This document shows positions 40,326 to 50,484 of a DNA stretch of 64,000 nt, in pieces. Numbering within the stretch: position 1 is the stretch's first letter; each line of letters opens with the position of its first letter. Source of the DNA: Peredibacter starrii (GTDB taxonomy: Bacteria > Bdellovibrionota > Bacteriovoracia > Bacteriovoracales > Bacteriovoracaceae); NCBI RefSeq assembly GCF_034259205.1, contig NZ_CP139487.1, positions 3,348,001 to 3,412,000 on the forward strand, read 5' to 3'. A program made the position numbers and the translations under genes. Below the pieces are notes generated by a model that saw nothing but the letters and a program-made list of their open reading frames with translations, did no database searches and had not been told where the DNA came from.

Positions 40326-41540
40326 ATGAAGAAGCTCATTACATTGATGGCCTTTACTCTTTCTCTTACTGCCTACGGGCAGGCCTGGAAAACACTCCCG
40401 AAAGGTGTGAGGATTCTAGGTTACCGAAACGTTACCACCTCTAAAGTTAAAGAGAACTATAACCAGTTCCGTTCGGGCACTCCGCTTGGAGCTCAATTTC
40501 GTATTGATGCCGGAACGTTAAATAGCTTGGCCAATAATATTGTTATTCCGGGCCAGGACATTAACTCTGATGCCTATAACAACTTTCTCGTTGGTGAATA
40601 TAAAGTAGATGCTGAAGCTCAATTCAACGTTCAGGGTCTGGGTTTTGGTTACGGAATCACTAACAACATCATGGTTTATGCTCAGATCGCTTATTACGAT
40701 GCCAAAGTAAGAACAGATATTAGAAGAACAAAGAAGAACACCTACTCTCAAACTGGTGAAATTCTTCACGGCGGAAATGGCGGTCTTGCTGACGATACTC
40801 TCGCAGATAATATGAATAACCTTCCGGACGTAAACGAAGGTGTCATCCAATCCGCAATTACGAATCACTACGGTTATAAACCTATCGGTGACTGGTACGG
40901 TAAAGGCTATGACGATATGGAAACCGGTATCATGGCGAAGGTCATTGATCGCGGTGTTTGGGGACTTATGCTTTACCCAGGTGTGGTTCTTCCAACTGGT
41001 TACCAGGATGATCCGGATATCCTTCAAGACGTTGGATTTGGTGACGGACAATTCGATCTGTTTGGTGAAATGGCCACAGGTTATGTGGTGAACGATAAAC
41101 TAAGTTTCGGAACAACTCTTCGTTATACATATCAGGCCCCAACAACGAAGAAACTTCGCATTCCAGAGTCACGTGACTTCACGCTTTCGCCAAATAAAGG
41201 CAGCTTTGACGTGAAATACGGTGACCGTATTAACTGGATGCTGAGCTCGACGTTCTTTATTAATGACTGGGTCTCATTCACACCGATGTACCGTTTTATG
41301 TACCAGATGCAATCACAGTACGACTCTAAGTACGTTGATGCGAATGAATTTCTGTCTTATAACTCGGATAAACAAGAACACCAGGTGCAGCTGACATCAA
41401 CACTTTCTTCGATTCAGCCATTTTTGAAGAAGAAGTTTGCCCTACCGGCACAGATCAACATGAACTTAGTTAAAACTGTGACCGGTAAGAACGTACCAAA
41501 CGTTAGTCGTTTTGAATTAGAGCTGAGAATGCTCTTCTAG
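40326..41540 (+). CDS. Predicted outer-membrane beta-barrel (porin or transporter)
   Basis: The 404-residue protein has a signal peptide (MKKLITLMAFTLSLTAYGQ) and many amphipathic strands (VQGLGFGYGITNNIMVYAQIAYYDAKV, TFFINDWVSFTPMYRFMYQM) ending SRFELELRMLF with C-terminal Phe. A Tyr/Trp-rich motif (KPIGDWYGKGYDDMETGI) sits in the middle. No family recognised, but it fits an outer-membrane transport protein. Its stop overlaps the convergent OmpR-type regulator gene at a CTAG (41537-41540). Confidence 0.72.
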   Translation: MKKLITLMAFTLSLTAYGQAWKTLPKGVRILGYRNVTTSKVKENYNQFRSGTPLGAQFRIDAGTLNSLANNIVIPGQDINSDAYNNFLVGEYKVDAEAQFNVQGLGFGYGITNNIMVYAQIAYYDAKVRTDIRRTKKNTYSQTGEILHGGNGGLADDTLADNMNNLPDVNEGVIQSAITNHYGYKPIGDWYGKGYDDMETGIMAKVIDRGVWGLMLYPGVVLPTGYQDDPDILQDVGFGDGQFDLFGEMATGYVVNDKLSFGTTLRYTYQAPTTKKLRIPESRDFTLSPNKGSFDVKYGDRINWMLSSTFFINDWVSFTPMYRFMYQMQSQYDSKYVDANEFLSYNSDKQEHQVQLTSTLSSIQPFLKKKFALPAQINMNLVKTVTGKNVPNVSRFELELRMLF

Positions 41541-42205
41541 AGAACGATTTTGTAACCAGTACCCCAAACTGTTTCGATACCGATATTGATTTTGTTCATT
41601 TTCTTACGGAGTGAGAAAATGTGCACATCAATATTTCTAGCAGTCATATCCATCTCTTTGTCGAACTGATTGATCAGCTCTTCACGAGTGCTGGCATTGG
41701 TCTGGTGCTTATAAAGGTGGTTAAAGATGATGAACTCACGTGAAGTAAGATTCACTGTCACACCGTCTTTAATGACTGAATGAGCTTCAGGGATCAGCTT
41801 AAGGCCAACATTCATCAGGTTGTCCTGAAGTGAACTTACTTTGGCATGAGCGTTACCCACTCTCACGAGAAGCTCTTCGTAGTTGAATGGTTTTGTGATG
41901 TAGTCATCAGCACCGCTCTGAAGGCCCTCAATGATTTGATCTGATTTGTTATAGGCAGACATCATAAAGATCGGAGAGATCTTGTCCTTAAGACGAATGG
42001 TGCGAATAATATCGATTCCCTTAATTCCTGGTAAATTCCAATCTACAAGGTACACGCAATGATCTGGACGTGTTTTGGCCGAAAAAAATTCCTCCGCGGA
42101 TAAATACGCATTTACCGTGAACTGGTGTTTCTCGAGCAAGTAGCGTAGCGACTCCACAATTTCTTTTTCGTCTTCAATGATCACAATTGTTTTTTTCATT
42201 TCCAT
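41537..42205 (-). CDS. OmpR/PhoB-family response regulator
   Basis: The 222-residue protein has a complete receiver (acidic triad IIEDEKE, phospho-Asp in YLVDWNLPGIKG, Ser/Thr in MMSAYNKS and Lys in YITKPFNYEELLVRV) and an OmpR-type winged helix (VNLTSREFIIFNHLYKH, RNIDVHIFSLRKKM, VWGTGYKI). An ATG two codons in may be the true start. No kinase gene is adjacent, so its partner is elsewhere. It lies convergent with an outer-membrane protein gene, which might be its target (inference, weak). Confidence 0.9.
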   Translation of the reverse strand: MEMKKTIVIIEDEKEIVESLRYLLEKHQFTVNAYLSAEEFFSAKTRPDHCVYLVDWNLPGIKGIDIIRTIRLKDKISPIFMMSAYNKSDQIIEGLQSGADDYITKPFNYEELLVRVGNAHAKVSSLQDNLMNVGLKLIPEAHSVIKDGVTVNLTSREFIIFNHLYKHQTNASTREELINQFDKEMDMTARNIDVHIFSLRKKMNKINIGIETVWGTGYKIVL

Positions 42206-42458
42206 CCAACTATTACTTACGTGATTAATCTAAAGATCTGTCCGTGATTTCCTAATCATGGGCACATTTAGAATATAGTAAATTATCTATCAAAAATCAC
42301 TGTGACAGAATGCGAAATTCACGCAAAAACCACGTCTTTACGCATATTTAGCATTAATTTTACCTTAACCTATAAAGAAATTTTTAATCAATTAATTTTG
42401 GCGTTCTAAGAATTTAAGGATGTTAAGAGATCGAAAATAATTTGGGGGGTCGGATATA

Positions 42459-42534
42459 TGGTGGGCGTTGAGGGGATCGAACCCCCGACATCTACCTTGT
42501 AAGGGTAGCGCTCTCCCAGCTGAGCTAAACGCCC
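42459..42534 (-). tRNA. tRNA-Val (anticodon TAC)
   Basis: Cloverleaf on the minus strand: acceptor GGGCGTT/AACGCCC, D arm GCTCAGCTGGGAGAGC, anticodon stem CTACC/GGTAG with loop CTTACAA (anticodon at 42499-42501), T arm GGGGG-TTCGATC-CCCTC, discriminator A and encoded CCA. The 250 bases between it and the OmpR-type regulator start are AT-rich and hold no gene that I can see. Confidence 0.96.
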
Positions 42535-42594
42535 ATATGTCCGTTTTGGAGACCCTATATTAAGAATTTGGATTATTTTTGTCAAACAGAAAAA

Positions 42595-42623
42595 GGCCTT
42601 AAGACATTATTTTTCTTAAGGCC
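42595..42623 (-). terminator. Terminator after the giant coiled-coil gene
   Basis: A 10-bp inverted repeat (ggccttaaga / tcttaaggcc) with a 9-base loop, followed on the minus strand by a short T-run, begins 12 bases after the gene stop. Confidence 0.8.
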
Positions 42624-42634
42624 CTCAAAATTTA

Positions 42635-45600
42635 CTATTCCGGCTTAATTTGGAGCTCTTGTGAGTGCACTACTCTGCCCCCGTTCTTCACTGTAAGGCG
42701 CAGTTTAAGCGTCTTGCCTTTAGAGGCCTTATTCAGCTTGTACGTGAACGTTAATTTCTTTGAAGCGCCTCTGCTCAGTAGCTCTGTGACAGAAGGTTTC
42801 GCAATGAGATCAACGAACTTTGTATCGATCTCTTCAAGAGTTGCTTCGTAACCTTGATCAACACCAGCGAACTTAGGTCTGATCGTGAGGTCTACATCGT
42901 GTTTCTTCGTTACAAGAATAACAGAGATGTTCGGAGTCGAATCAAAATCAACTGAAGCATCAATTGAAGGATTCACTTTAACTTCTGTTTCTACACGGAA
43001 CTTCTCTACACGATTAGCGCGGTAGTGGTTTCCTGGGTGAACGATCTCACCGGCCACAATGACTTTTGAACCAGGAACAGCACTGTCACTCACTCTAAGA
43101 TTCATCACTGAAAGATCTGTATGAGAACGAGGAGCAACTGTCGTAAGAGGGGCCTCTCTTCTAGTCGTGGTTACGTTAGAGCTCATCTCTGTGACTTTCA
43201 CAAGGCTGTTTCCAAGCGAGGCCTGACTACCTACGTTTTTCACCAGCATTTTAAGAGTCATGTCCGCACTTGGTGAAATGCCGTAAGTTGCATCAGTAGT
43301 TAACTTCGCTTTCTCTTTTAAAGTTAGGGCAGCATTCTGATTCAAGTGTTCTTGAACTAGATTAATTGCCTCATCTTCAACGCGAGCAGTTTCGCCTGGA
43401 ATATTTGCATTGTACTGAGCATTCTCAGAGCGAGCAAAAGACTGCTGATAGATTTCTTTTTTACCAGTCGCAACTCCCACGTCCTTACCAACTGCTGTAG
43501 CTTCTTTCAGGTAGCCAGGGTATAGGCGGGCAAGTTCAGATTCAAACACAGAATTCACCTGAGCATTGAAGGTCACAGTGTAATCGCGATTGAAAGCTTC
43601 TAAGTGAGAAGCATTGTAGAGCGAAGTGTATCTAAGAACGTAAGAGCCCTTACATGCCTCTACGAAATCTTTAACGTTCTTATAAACCGCTGAACAGTCG
43701 GCCTTCTGTGAGTTTTCACCGGCAGCTGGAACAGCGTAGACGTTTTGAGCAACTGAAAGCTTCTTACGAAGATTTTGAACTTCTTTAATTTCAAGGGCAG
43801 ACTGTTCAATCAAAGTATCAAGCGAAGAAACGATCTTGGCAGCATCGTTAATTTCAGCTTGAGAAAGACTTGGAATAGACTCTTCAAGGACCCTTGCCAT
43901 TGATTGAATCTGAGAAATATTCTGCTCAATCATCGCGGCCACTAGGACTTTTTGAGACGTTTCATCTTCTTTCAGGCGACGCTCAAGCTCTTCTAAGTAG
44001 AACTCAGGCTTAAGTACTAAGTTGGCGTGATCTTTTGCACGACGAGCACCGGCCACTCTACCATCGGCGTCCCCTTTCTGAGCGTCCGGAGTCGATGCCA
44101 TACCGATATCAAAACCAGTGGCGAAACCAGCGATCTCCCCACGAACATAACCGCGACGGAGAGCTTCCCACTTCCCTGCCGCAGAAGCGTTTTCAGAAGC
44201 AAGTTTATTGGCCTTGGTTTTAGCATCAATACTTCCGGCCTTCTGACCATCGATCGCACCAATTTGCGCCTTCTCTTCACCAAGCTTTTGCGACTGAGCA
44301 AGGTAGTTTTGATAAAGGGCAAGACGGTTTTGGTATTGAGTATTTGCTTCGTCTGCATTTTTCTGAGCAGTGTTGCGTGCTGTTTCCGCTGCCACAACTT
44401 TTGGAGTCACGACTTTTAGATCATTACGTAACTTAGGCAGTTCAGTCGCAATCGTGGCAATGTCCTGATCGTTGATTTTAATTTCTTCTGTTGCTCCAGC
44501 AACATCTCTCTCGGCATTGCTCTTCTGATTCCGAAGGGACTCTAACTTACGAAGAGAATCCTGGTTGTAGCGTGCAAGAGCATCGCGATTACGAACTTCT
44601 TCATTAAGTTGATTACGAAGTTGTGCAATCAGGCGGTCTGATTGATTAAGATCCTGGCTTACGACATCAAGAGCTGCCTGGGCACTGCCAAGTTCTCTCT
44701 CGATTGTGATACGGTCCTGGCGAATACGGGCAAGAAGACGTTGCTCACGATCAATTTCACTACGTTTTTGTGCCACCACTTGATCCATCTGACGAGCTTC
44801 CTGTTCGTTACGACGAAGGTTTTGGGGAAGTTCGTTAATCGCCTTTTCCATCTCAGCGATTCGTTGATTGAGTTTATTTGTTTCAGCGTCCAGACGCTGA
44901 ATCTCACCTTTAAGAGTATTAGCAAGAGCTGATAGTGCCACTTCCTGCTGAGAAAGCTGCGCCACTTTTTGTGCTGATGGGGCCTTCTGTGCCTCAAGAG
45001 CATTGACTTCAGACTCCAGGGCCGCAATTTGTTGTGCCAGACCTGAATTGGCCTGAGAGCGCTCAGCAATGACAAGGTCATTATTCGCAATCGTTGCCCG
45101 AGCGGCATTGATTTCAGCTTGAAGAGCAGTGTTCGTGCTTTGGATATTTGAGATCTGAGTATTAAGAGAATTGATCTCCGCTTGCTTAGGAGCAATTGAG
45201 GCATTCAGCTGCTCAGTTTCTTTCGCCAGACGGTTAATTTCGTTACGCTGGCCTTGGACTGAAGCATATGTGCGTTCAATCTCACCACGAAGACGAGCAA
45301 CCTCACCTTGGTTACCAGCTCTCTGGGCCTCAATAAGGCGCTTATTTAAGGCCTCAATTTGCTGCATAGTTGGAGCCACCTGAGCTTCCAAAGAGGCCTT
45401 AGCGGCGTTATTTGACTGAATTTTAGCGGTCACTGAAGATGTCTCTGCTACCAGGGCATCACGACGAGCGATTTTAGTGGCAGCGTCTGAGCTATTAATA
45501 CGGGCCTGATTCTGAGCGATCTTCTGGTTAAGAGCATTGTTCTCTGCCTGAAGCTTTGCAATCTCAGGAGAAAGGCGACCTAGTTCAGCTCTTAGGACAT

Positions 45601-46393
45601 TTAACTGGGCCTTTTTAGGATTAAGAGCGGCATCGATTTGGGCCAGCTTCCCTTGTTCAGCTGAAAGCTCAGTTCTGATTCCTGGAAGTCTTGATTCAGC
45701 ATCGGCCAGTTGAGTGCGCTTAATCGCTAGAGTTGAATTATTTTGATTAACGCTATTTCTGACTTGTACAACTTCATTCTTAAAGCGTTCAGCATCTTTT
45801 GTTAATTGAACGCGTTCACGATCGAGGTCTTGTCTCTTTTGAGCGGCTGCATTCATTTCATTCGTGAGACGATTTAAAACACCCACTGACTGGTTCTCTT
45901 CACGAATCTCATTTTGGAGACGAGCGTTGATACGTGCCACATCTGAGGCAATTTGATTTCTACGAGCAAGGATGGTTTGGTTACGAGCACCTTCATCACC
46001 AAGATCGCGCTGGAGACGGGCGATCATGGCATCAATCTGTCGAAGGTCTTCAGCGATCTTAGAGAGAACACCTTCAAGACCAGCAATGTCCATATTCAAG
46101 CGCTCTAATTCTGATTTCTTCTGAGCAATGAGATTTCTTAGTTCCTCATTACGTTGAGGTAGACCTACCTGATCTCTTTCCATCTCTCCGATGGTTTTTT
46201 CGATCTCGGCCTTCTGGGAAGCAAGCTTCTCGTATTCAGCAATTTTCTGATTAAGGACCTGATCTAGATTCTGGTACACCTTCAAATACTGAGGGTGGTT
46301 AATCTCGTCTGGAAGACTTTGAGCAAAAGCTTGTCCAGAGAGGATCATCGAAGCAATCAAAGACGCCTTAACCGCAAATGCCGTGGTTTTCAT
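42635..46393 (-). CDS. 1252-residue exported coiled-coil protein
   Basis: A signal peptide (MKTTAFAVKASLIASMILSGQAFAQ) precedes about 660 residues of near-continuous heptad-like sequence rich in Gln, Glu, Asn, Arg and Leu (for example QIASDVARINARLQNEIREEN, VQGQRNEINRLAKETEQLNA), with no Pro for long stretches: a very long coiled coil. From about 710 a Gly-periodic linker (GYVRGEIAGFATGFDIGM) follows, then a helical region with a Cys pair (KADCSAVYKNVKDFVEACKG, about 900) and, from about 1040, beta-rich domains (SADMTLKMLVKNVGSQASLG..., KLTFTYKLNKASKGKTLKLRL). No family recognised. Monocistronic, with its own terminator. Probably a periplasmic or surface structural protein. Confidence 0.75.
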   Translation of the reverse strand: MKTTAFAVKASLIASMILSGQAFAQSLPDEINHPQYLKVYQNLDQVLNQKIAEYEKLASQKAEIEKTIGEMERDQVGLPQRNEELRNLIAQKKSELERLNMDIAGLEGVLSKIAEDLRQIDAMIARLQRDLGDEGARNQTILARRNQIASDVARINARLQNEIREENQSVGVLNRLTNEMNAAAQKRQDLDRERVQLTKDAERFKNEVVQVRNSVNQNNSTLAIKRTQLADAESRLPGIRTELSAEQGKLAQIDAALNPKKAQLNVLRAELGRLSPEIAKLQAENNALNQKIAQNQARINSSDAATKIARRDALVAETSSVTAKIQSNNAAKASLEAQVAPTMQQIEALNKRLIEAQRAGNQGEVARLRGEIERTYASVQGQRNEINRLAKETEQLNASIAPKQAEINSLNTQISNIQSTNTALQAEINAARATIANNDLVIAERSQANSGLAQQIAALESEVNALEAQKAPSAQKVAQLSQQEVALSALANTLKGEIQRLDAETNKLNQRIAEMEKAINELPQNLRRNEQEARQMDQVVAQKRSEIDREQRLLARIRQDRITIERELGSAQAALDVVSQDLNQSDRLIAQLRNQLNEEVRNRDALARYNQDSLRKLESLRNQKSNAERDVAGATEEIKINDQDIATIATELPKLRNDLKVVTPKVVAAETARNTAQKNADEANTQYQNRLALYQNYLAQSQKLGEEKAQIGAIDGQKAGSIDAKTKANKLASENASAAGKWEALRRGYVRGEIAGFATGFDIGMASTPDAQKGDADGRVAGARRAKDHANLVLKPEFYLEELERRLKEDETSQKVLVAAMIEQNISQIQSMARVLEESIPSLSQAEINDAAKIVSSLDTLIEQSALEIKEVQNLRKKLSVAQNVYAVPAAGENSQKADCSAVYKNVKDFVEACKGSYVLRYTSLYNASHLEAFNRDYTVTFNAQVNSVFESELARLYPGYLKEATAVGKDVGVATGKKEIYQQSFARSENAQYNANIPGETARVEDEAINLVQEHLNQNAALTLKEKAKLTTDATYGISPSADMTLKMLVKNVGSQASLGNSLVKVTEMSSNVTTTRREAPLTTVAPRSHTDLSVMNLRVSDSAVPGSKVIVAGEIVHPGNHYRANRVEKFRVETEVKVNPSIDASVDFDSTPNISVILVTKKHDVDLTIRPKFAGVDQGYEATLEEIDTKFVDLIAKPSVTELLSRGASKKLTFTYKLNKASKGKTLKLRLTVKNGGRVVHSQELQIKPE

Positions 46394-46501
46394 TTTTTTC
46401 TCCGTGTAAATGAAATCTGGAGAATGATATATGATTTCGGGAATTTGCTGGGGCGCCGGTGTAAAGATTACAAGTTTAGGATAAAGGGCTGATTTAAAAT
46501 G

Positions 46502-46528
46502 AAAAAGGCCCGGTATTTCTACCGGGCC
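46502..46528 (-). terminator. Terminator after lon
   Basis: Stem ggcccggta / taccgggcc with a tetraloop, followed on the minus strand by five Ts, 18 bases after the lon stop. Confidence 0.88.
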
Positions 46529-46546
46529 CCATGGAGATGACTAATT

Positions 46547-48955
46547 TTAGTTAGCAACTTCTAGGTTCGCTTCACCATCAAGAACCTTAAGCGCACGCGC
46601 TTTCATGAACTCTTCAGGTTTAGTTAAGTTCAGAGCTACACGAAGAACTTCTTCGGCCTCTGAAACTGGGCGAATCTCGATGCCCTCTTTGATTTCATCA
46701 GGGATCTTCACGATATCTTTCTCGTTCTTCTTAGGAATGATCACAGTTGTGATACCTGCTTGTTTAGCAGCAAGGATCTTCTCCTTTAGACCACCGATTG
46801 GAAGAACACGACCGCGAAGTGAAATCTCACCAGTCATTGCTACGTCCTGACGAACAGGGATGTTAGCAATAGCTGAAGTAAGGGCCGTCGCCATCGTAAT
46901 ACCAGCTGATGGACCGTCCTTCGGAGTAGCTCCATCTGGTACGTGGATGTGGATATCATTCTTCGAGTACCACTCGTGATCTACACCAAGACGGTTAGAG
47001 ATCGAGCGAACATATGAAAGGGCCGCCGAAGCTGATTCTCTCATTACGTCTTTAAGGTTACCCGTTACCTGAATCTTACCGTTACCTGGAACAGTCACAA
47101 CTTCGATATTAAGAAGTTCACCACCTACTGACGTCCAAGCAAGACCGTTCACTAGACCAACCTGAGGCTGCTCTTCGATTCCAGTTCTGTCGAACTTGAT
47201 AGGTCCAAGATATTTATCAAGGTTCTTCTCAGTGATTGAGAATTTACGACCCTCTTTGATATCTTCAGTAACAACTTCTGTTGCAACTTTACGAGCGATT
47301 GTATTCATTAAGCGCTCAAGCTCACGAACACCCGCTTCTTTTGTATAACCACGAACAACTGTTGAGAAAATCTTATCAGTTAGTGTCACTGGGTAGTTTT
47401 TAAGACCGTGAGACTCAACCGCTTTCGGAAGAAGGTACTTCTTCGCAATCTGCATTTTCTCATCAGGTGTATAACCCGCGATATGGATGATTTCCATACG
47501 GTCACGAAGTGGACCAGGGATAGCACCTAGATCGTTGGCAGTCATAATGAACATAACTTTTGAAAGGTCATATTCACACTCAATATAATGGTCACCGAAA
47601 GTCTTGTTCTGACCTGGGTCTAGAACCTCAAGCATCGCTGCTCCTGGGTCACCACGGAAGTCAGAAGACATTTTATCGATCTCATCCAACAGGATCACTG
47701 GGTTCGATGTTCCCGCTTTTTTAAGAGCGTGAATGATCTTACCTGGCATTGCACCTACGTATGTACGACGGTGACCGCGGATCTCAGCTTCATCACGTAC
47801 GCCACCAAGAGAGATACGTACGAATTTACGGCCAAGAGATTCAGCAAGTGATTTTGCAATCGATGTTTTACCTACACCCGGAGGACCTGCAAGACACAGA
47901 AGTGTTCCGCGAGTATCGTCCTTAACAAGAGCGCGTACAGCAAGGTATTCAACGATACGCTCTTTAACATCATTTAGTCCGTAGTGATCAGCATCGAGAA
48001 TTTCTTTTGCTTTTGCTACAGAGTTATCGTCCTGAGTGTACTCGTCCCAAGGAAGAGAAATCATCCAGTCGATATAGTTACGTACCACTGCTGCTTCAGC
48101 AGACATTGGTGACATAGACTTAAGTTTACGAAGTTCTTTGTTCGCCTTCTCGCGAGCGTCTTCAGGCATTTTCTTAGCGCGAAGTTTTTCTTCCATCTCT
48201 GCAACGTCAGACTTCTCGTCTTTGTTACCAAGTTCTTTCTGAATGGCATTCATCTGCTCGTTCAGGTAGTACTCTTTTTGAGATTTTTCCATCTGTGTTT
48301 TCACACGAGAACGGATGCGCTTCTCAACGTTGATGATTTCGATTTCACCCTGCATCTTCTCAAGAAGAAGTTGTAGACGTGTATCAACGTTAACTGCATT
48401 TAGAATGTCTTGCTTCTCAGGGATCTTCATCGTCAAGTGAGCAACAATAATGTCGGCCAGACGAGAAGGATCTGTGATCGAAGAGATGCTCATAAGAAGT
48501 TCAGGAGGAATTCTCTTATTAAGCTTCACGTATTGTTCGAAGATGTTCTTCACAGATCTCATTGAAGCTTCAACTTCAACGTCTGATTCGATGACGTCCG
48601 CACACTTCTCTACTTCAGAGTAGTAACCATCGTTTTCACAACGGAAGCTCTTAATACGAGCGCGGTATTTACCTTCGATTAAAACTTTTACTGTATTGTC
48701 CGGTAGACGAAGCATCTGAATGATACTTACCACCGTACCGATATCGTAAACGTCTTCTCTTTCTGGATTTAAAACTGAGGCATCTTTCTGTGTAACAAGG
48801 AAGAGCTCATTGCCGTTCTTAGCTGCTTTCTCTAGCGCCGAAATTGATTTCTCTCGGCCTACGAAAAGTGGCACTACCATGTGAGGGAAAATGATCACAT
48901 CACGTAGTGGAAGGAGAGGAAAGTTATTAACAGCTTCAGACTTCTTATCGGACAT
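46547..48955 (-). CDS. lon: ATP-dependent Lon protease
   Basis: The 802-residue protein has the N-terminal substrate-binding domain (FPLLPLRDVIIFPHMVVPLFVGR), the AAA module with Walker A LAGPPGVGKTSIAKSLAES and Walker B VILLDEIDKM, arginine region RDRMEIIHIAGYT, and the C-terminal protease domain with the catalytic Ser in PKDGPSAGITMATAL and Lys in LKEKILAAKQAG. Standard bacterial LonA length. A strong aggaggt site precedes the ATG. The 18-bp palindrome at 48990-49007 lies in its leader, suggesting separate control from clpX upstream. Confidence 0.97.
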   Translation of the reverse strand: MSDKKSEAVNNFPLLPLRDVIIFPHMVVPLFVGREKSISALEKAAKNGNELFLVTQKDASVLNPEREDVYDIGTVVSIIQMLRLPDNTVKVLIEGKYRARIKSFRCENDGYYSEVEKCADVIESDVEVEASMRSVKNIFEQYVKLNKRIPPELLMSISSITDPSRLADIIVAHLTMKIPEKQDILNAVNVDTRLQLLLEKMQGEIEIINVEKRIRSRVKTQMEKSQKEYYLNEQMNAIQKELGNKDEKSDVAEMEEKLRAKKMPEDAREKANKELRKLKSMSPMSAEAAVVRNYIDWMISLPWDEYTQDDNSVAKAKEILDADHYGLNDVKERIVEYLAVRALVKDDTRGTLLCLAGPPGVGKTSIAKSLAESLGRKFVRISLGGVRDEAEIRGHRRTYVGAMPGKIIHALKKAGTSNPVILLDEIDKMSSDFRGDPGAAMLEVLDPGQNKTFGDHYIECEYDLSKVMFIMTANDLGAIPGPLRDRMEIIHIAGYTPDEKMQIAKKYLLPKAVESHGLKNYPVTLTDKIFSTVVRGYTKEAGVRELERLMNTIARKVATEVVTEDIKEGRKFSITEKNLDKYLGPIKFDRTGIEEQPQVGLVNGLAWTSVGGELLNIEVVTVPGNGKIQVTGNLKDVMRESASAALSYVRSISNRLGVDHEWYSKNDIHIHVPDGATPKDGPSAGITMATALTSAIANIPVRQDVAMTGEISLRGRVLPIGGLKEKILAAKQAGITTVIIPKKNEKDIVKIPDEIKEGIEIRPVSEAEEVLRVALNLTKPEEFMKARALKVLDGEANLEVAN

Positions 48956-48989
48956 AGCACCTCCTGCGCCTTACTGTCTTCATTTGATG

Positions 48990-49007
48990 TACCTCATGCA
49001 TGAGGTA
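48990..49007. promoter_or_regulatory. Perfect palindrome before lon
   Basis: An 18-bp perfect palindrome (tacctcatgcatgaggta) lies 35 bases upstream of the lon ATG. It is not a CIRCE (HrcA) or CtsR-type site. Operator-like, or a leader hairpin. Confidence 0.55.
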
Positions 49008-49050
49008 TCATAAAAATAAGTATCCCATGAATTTGTGAACGAACAGAAGA

Positions 49051-49082
49051 AAAAAAAAGGCCCGGTAAAAGATTCCCGGGCC
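49051..49082 (-). terminator. Terminator after clpX
   Basis: Seven-bp stem (ggcccgg / ccgggcc) with a 10-base loop followed on the minus strand by eight or nine Ts; it separates clpX from lon. Confidence 0.83.
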
Positions 49083-49146
49083 GACTGACATTAATGATTA
49101 CTTCTAGTTATTTGTTGTTTAGCAACAAGTAAGGAGTTTCGAGAAT

Positions 49147-50463
49147 TTATGATGCGTTCTCGATTTTCTTGGCCGCTTTGGCACCGGCCTTGGACTCAAG
49201 CTTCTTCTTACGATCCCCTTCCTCAAGAATCGGTTTGCCTTCACCTGTAATCGCTTCCTTAGTAATGATACATTTAGCGACTTTATCGTTGCCTGGCAGG
49301 TCATACATCACATCCAGCATCACCTGCTCAATGATTGAACGCAGACCACGGGCACCGGTTTTTCTGTGTAGAGCAGTTTGGGCAATTTCTTTAACTGCAT
49401 CTTCAGTGAATTCCAGATCAATTCCGTCAAACTCGAAAAGCTTTTGATACTGCTTCACAATTGCGTTTTTTGGTTCAGTAAGAATTGATACAAGCGCTGC
49501 CTCATCCAACTCTTCCAGCATCGCCGTCACAGGTAGACGTCCGATGAATTCAGGAATTAGACCGAATCTCACTAAATCTTCCGGCTCAATTGAACCTAGT
49601 TTTTCTAAGTGAGACTTCTCTTTCTTCTCATTCGTATTAACTGCAGTCAGACCTACTGACTTAGACTTCGTCATACGCTTCTCGATGATCTTATCAAGAC
49701 CTACGAAAGCACCAGCACAGATGAAAAGAATGTTACGAGTATCAACCTGGATATACTCTTGTTGAGGGTGCTTACGTCCGCCTTTCGGTGGAACATTTGC
49801 AACAGATCCTTCAACTAGTTTTAGAAGTGCTTGTTGTACACCTTCACCCGATACGTCACGAGTGATAGATGGGTTTTCAGATTTACGGGCAATCTTATCG
49901 ATCTCATCCACGTAAACGATACCACGCTGAGCACGCTCAACATCGAAATCACAGTTTTGAAGAAGTGAAAGAATTACGTTCTCCACGTCCTCACCTACGT
50001 AACCAGCTTCAGTAAGTGTCGTAGCATCTGCGATCGCAAATGGAACGTTCAAAAACTTCGCCAGAGACTGAGCGATAAGCGTCTTACCAGAACCTGTTGG
50101 ACCAGCAAGAAGGATGTTTGATTTCGCAAGTTCCACTTCCTCATCACGAGTCGCGGCCTTGTATGAAATACGTTTGTAGTGGTTGTGTACCGCTACCGAA
50201 ATAATTTTCTTAGCGCGATCCTGGCCAATAACATATTGATCAAGGTGAAGCTTGATCTCGTGTGGCTTCGGAACGTTATCAGTAGCAGTCTTAGCAACTG
50301 TCTTCACTGAATCTTCGAAGATAATGTCATTACAGAGCTCAATACACTCGTCACAGATGTACACACCTGGACCTGCGATTAGCTTCTTCACTTCTTTCTG
50401 GGACTTCCCGCAGAAGTTACAGTTTAAACTACCGTAAGTTCCGCCTGCTTTTTCTTTCGTCAT
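49147..50463 (-). CDS. clpX: ClpX ATPase subunit of the ClpXP protease
   Basis: The 438-residue protein has the N-terminal zinc finger (CNFCGKSQ...[10 protein letters not shown], four Cys), Walker [19 protein letters not shown], Walker [13 protein letters not shown], pore loop motif within [18 protein letters not shown], and the sensor-2 region [23 protein letters not shown]. Near-standard length; the C-terminal 30 residues are Lys/Glu/Ala-rich and extend beyond the usual end. It unfolds tagged proteins and feeds them to ClpP, whose gene lies 21 bases upstream. Confidence 0.97.
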   Translation of the reverse strand: MTKEKAGGTYGSLNCNFCGKSQKEVKKLIAGPGVYICDECIELCNDIIFEDSVKTVAKTATDNVPKPHEIKLHLDQYVIGQDRAKKIISVAVHNHYKRISYKAATRDEEVELAKSNILLAGPTGSGKTLIAQSLAKFLNVPFAIADATTLTEAGYVGEDVENVILSLLQNCDFDVERAQRGIVYVDEIDKIARKSENPSITRDVSGEGVQQALLKLVEGSVANVPPKGGRKHPQQEYIQVDTRNILFICAGAFVGLDKIIEKRMTKSKSVGLTAVNTNEKKEKSHLEKLGSIEPEDLVRFGLIPEFIGRLPVTAMLEELDEAALVSILTEPKNAIVKQYQKLFEFDGIDLEFTEDAVKEIAQTALHRKTGARGLRSIIEQVMLDVMYDLPGNDKVAKCIITKEAITGEGKPILEEGDRKKKLESKAGAKAAKKIENAS

Positions 50464-50484
50464 AATTGCCTTTTCGCTAAGTGA

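Noticed and set aside
44027-45383. Several plus-strand open frames of 60-130 codons inside the giant coiled-coil gene
   Set aside because: They lie opposite a long coding frame whose codon bias (few stop-like complements) produces open antisense frames. No ribosome sites or signal sequences support them.
49119-49304. Minus-strand frame at the end of clpX
   Set aside because: It is a shadow of clpX in another frame, with no start signal.
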